NCBI RefSeq assembly: GCF_047495875.1
Contig: NC_092460.1
Span: 9,724,520-9,788,519 of the forward strand
Direction: 5' to 3'
Length of the DNA: 64,000 bases
DNA from: Pithys albifrons albifrons
Taxonomy: Eukaryota > Chordata > Aves > Passeriformes > Thamnophilidae
The translations under genes were made by a program, and so were the position numbers. Below are positions 62,771 to 64,000 of the stretch, one piece after another; the first letter of the stretch is position 1; each line of letters opens with the position of its first letter. The notes under the pieces were generated by a model that was not told the origin of the DNA, made no database searches, and was given only the letters and a program-made list of their open reading frames with translations.

Positions 62771-64000
62771 GCAGGATTATGTTTCAGAGGGAAGTATTTT
62801 TTTAGGATTTGTCTGTGCAGGCAGTCAGGAGCTTTCCTGAATCACATGGGCTTAGCCCCAGGAGGAGGAGGAGGAGGACTCGCTGTAATTTTACACCTTT
62901 TTAGCATTTCGGCTGGTTCTGCTGAAATCGTGGGGATTAAAGATGTGAAAAGACAGAGAATTGGTTTCCCTGCCTTTGGTCTGCCGGGACAAGCATTCAA
63001 GGCTAAATCACAGTTTAGAATATTTTGATGGCATGAGTGGTGAGAGGAAGGACCCAGCAGCTGACAGTAATAAATAACTATTAGGAAACAGTATTAGGAA
63101 ATAGTACCAAGGAGAAATGTTGCTGCTGGGATATGCTTTCAGCCTTGGGAAATCCATACCCAGGCAGGTCAACATTTGCTTTGATATCCAGAGCTTGTGT
63201 GCAACTCCTCTCAGACCCCGCACAGCAGCAGTGCTGGGGGAGAAGCCGCAGCTCAGGTCCCCAGTGAAGAGAAGTCAGCTCATTGCACTGATAAACATCC
63301 CAGGCTTCCACTCTCCGTGCCAAGGGTTAGCAACAGTGTCGTGTCCTTCAGCAAATCGACACTCAAACTGTCACCTGCAAAGGGAAGTGAAGCTTATCTG
63401 TGGTCTATTGCTGTAACTTTGATACTGATCTTTATGGCCAGGCCTCTAGTAAGCCTAGGGAGAACCTGTGCACCATAAACTATTTAACTGAACCGAGCTT
63501 CAACTAAAGCATCTGAATTCAAAGACAGATGTTAGCAAAAATCCTGTCCAATGTCTACTTAACGTTTACATTTTTACCGGGTTTGAGATACACTTGCAGA
63601 ACTATTCTAACAGATTGAGGTAATGGAAAATGTCCTCAGTTTTATACACAAATCTCCCTAATTTATAAATAGTTTTCTATTTCAAGTGTCCAGCACCAGG
63701 CAGCCCATTCCTCCCCTTCGCTGGGCAGCTTTCTCAGGGCAGGGTGTGCCGACAAAAACACAAAGTGTGGTGTAAAATGGGGTCAGAGAGAGCCACGCCT
63801 GGAGCTGTGGTGCAGGCGATGAGCCCGATGCTGTGAATGAGCACAGCCACCCGTGAATCAATCACCCCACAGGCATCCTGGAGAGCAGAGAAGAGGCAGG
63901 AATCCCAGCAATCCCTACACCCACCCTCCTGGGAAGTCCCCGGCTGCAAGGCAGGCATCTGCCTGCTATCCTCTGTGTCAGGAGCAGAAGTGCCCAGGAC
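62771..64000. other. right-edge sequence, no gene recognised
   Basis: This is mixed-composition sequence with a short (GGA)n run at about 62863-62877. A minus-strand open frame following a good acceptor (63734-63877) is noted as a candidate exon only. Confidence 0.4.

Noticed and set aside
46466..64000. SLC25A20, the human neighbour upstream of PRKAR2A
   Set aside because: No mitochondrial-carrier signature or the expected C-terminal exon was seen on either strand.
1..64000. CRISPR arrays, bacterial operons, phage or tRNA genes
   Set aside because: Spliced genes, CR1 LINEs and an LTR show vertebrate DNA. No direct-repeat/spacer arrays or tRNA cloverleaf with A/B boxes were recognised.

Overview
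The window is vertebrate nuclear DNA, almost certainly from a bird. The interspersed repeats are mainly CR1 LINEs with the avian-type 3' tail of ATTCTATG-like octamers, and there is one solo LTR of avian ERVL type. Introns are long and AT-rich, and a compact CpG island sits at a promoter. A passerine or other neoavian is likely from the look of the LTR, but this was not tested. There is no bacterial, phage or CRISPR content.

The only gene I can identify is on the minus strand: PRKAR2A, the type II-alpha regulatory subunit of cAMP-dependent protein kinase. Three coding exons are recognisable and join in frame: exon 1 at 43352-43601, exon 2 at 19245-19280 and exon 3 at 1091-1143. Together they encode the dimerisation/docking domain, the acidic linker and the RRVS inhibitor/autophosphorylation site. 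The cyclic-nucleotide-binding domains must lie beyond position 1. About 43 kb of the window is therefore PRKAR2A introns 1, 2 and 3 (part). They hold several CR1 fragments, the solo LTR with a 5-bp target-site duplication at 9202-9830, and simple repeats.

The promoter is a TATA-less CpG island at about 43070-44170, with an Sp1-type GC box, an NRF1-type palindrome and a short 28-bp minisatellite on its upstream flank. Next comes a cluster of CR1 copies at 44250-46465. One keeps a 280-residue reverse-transcriptase reading frame ended by a single stop codon.

From about 46.5 kb to the right edge I see no gene I can name. This stretch contains a probable ancient CR1/L3-like fragment, a composite (ATTG)n/(AATG)n microsatellite, TAAT-rich blocks that resemble conserved noncoding elements, and two small CpG-rich spots. 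The one at about 54.3 kb carries two RFX-type X-box motifs, which suggests a cilia-type promoter. The one at about 62.6 kb ends in a five-run G-quadruplex motif. A few splice-bounded open frames in this half are listed as unproven exon candidates. I found no convincing new biological system; the X-box locus is the observation most worth following.
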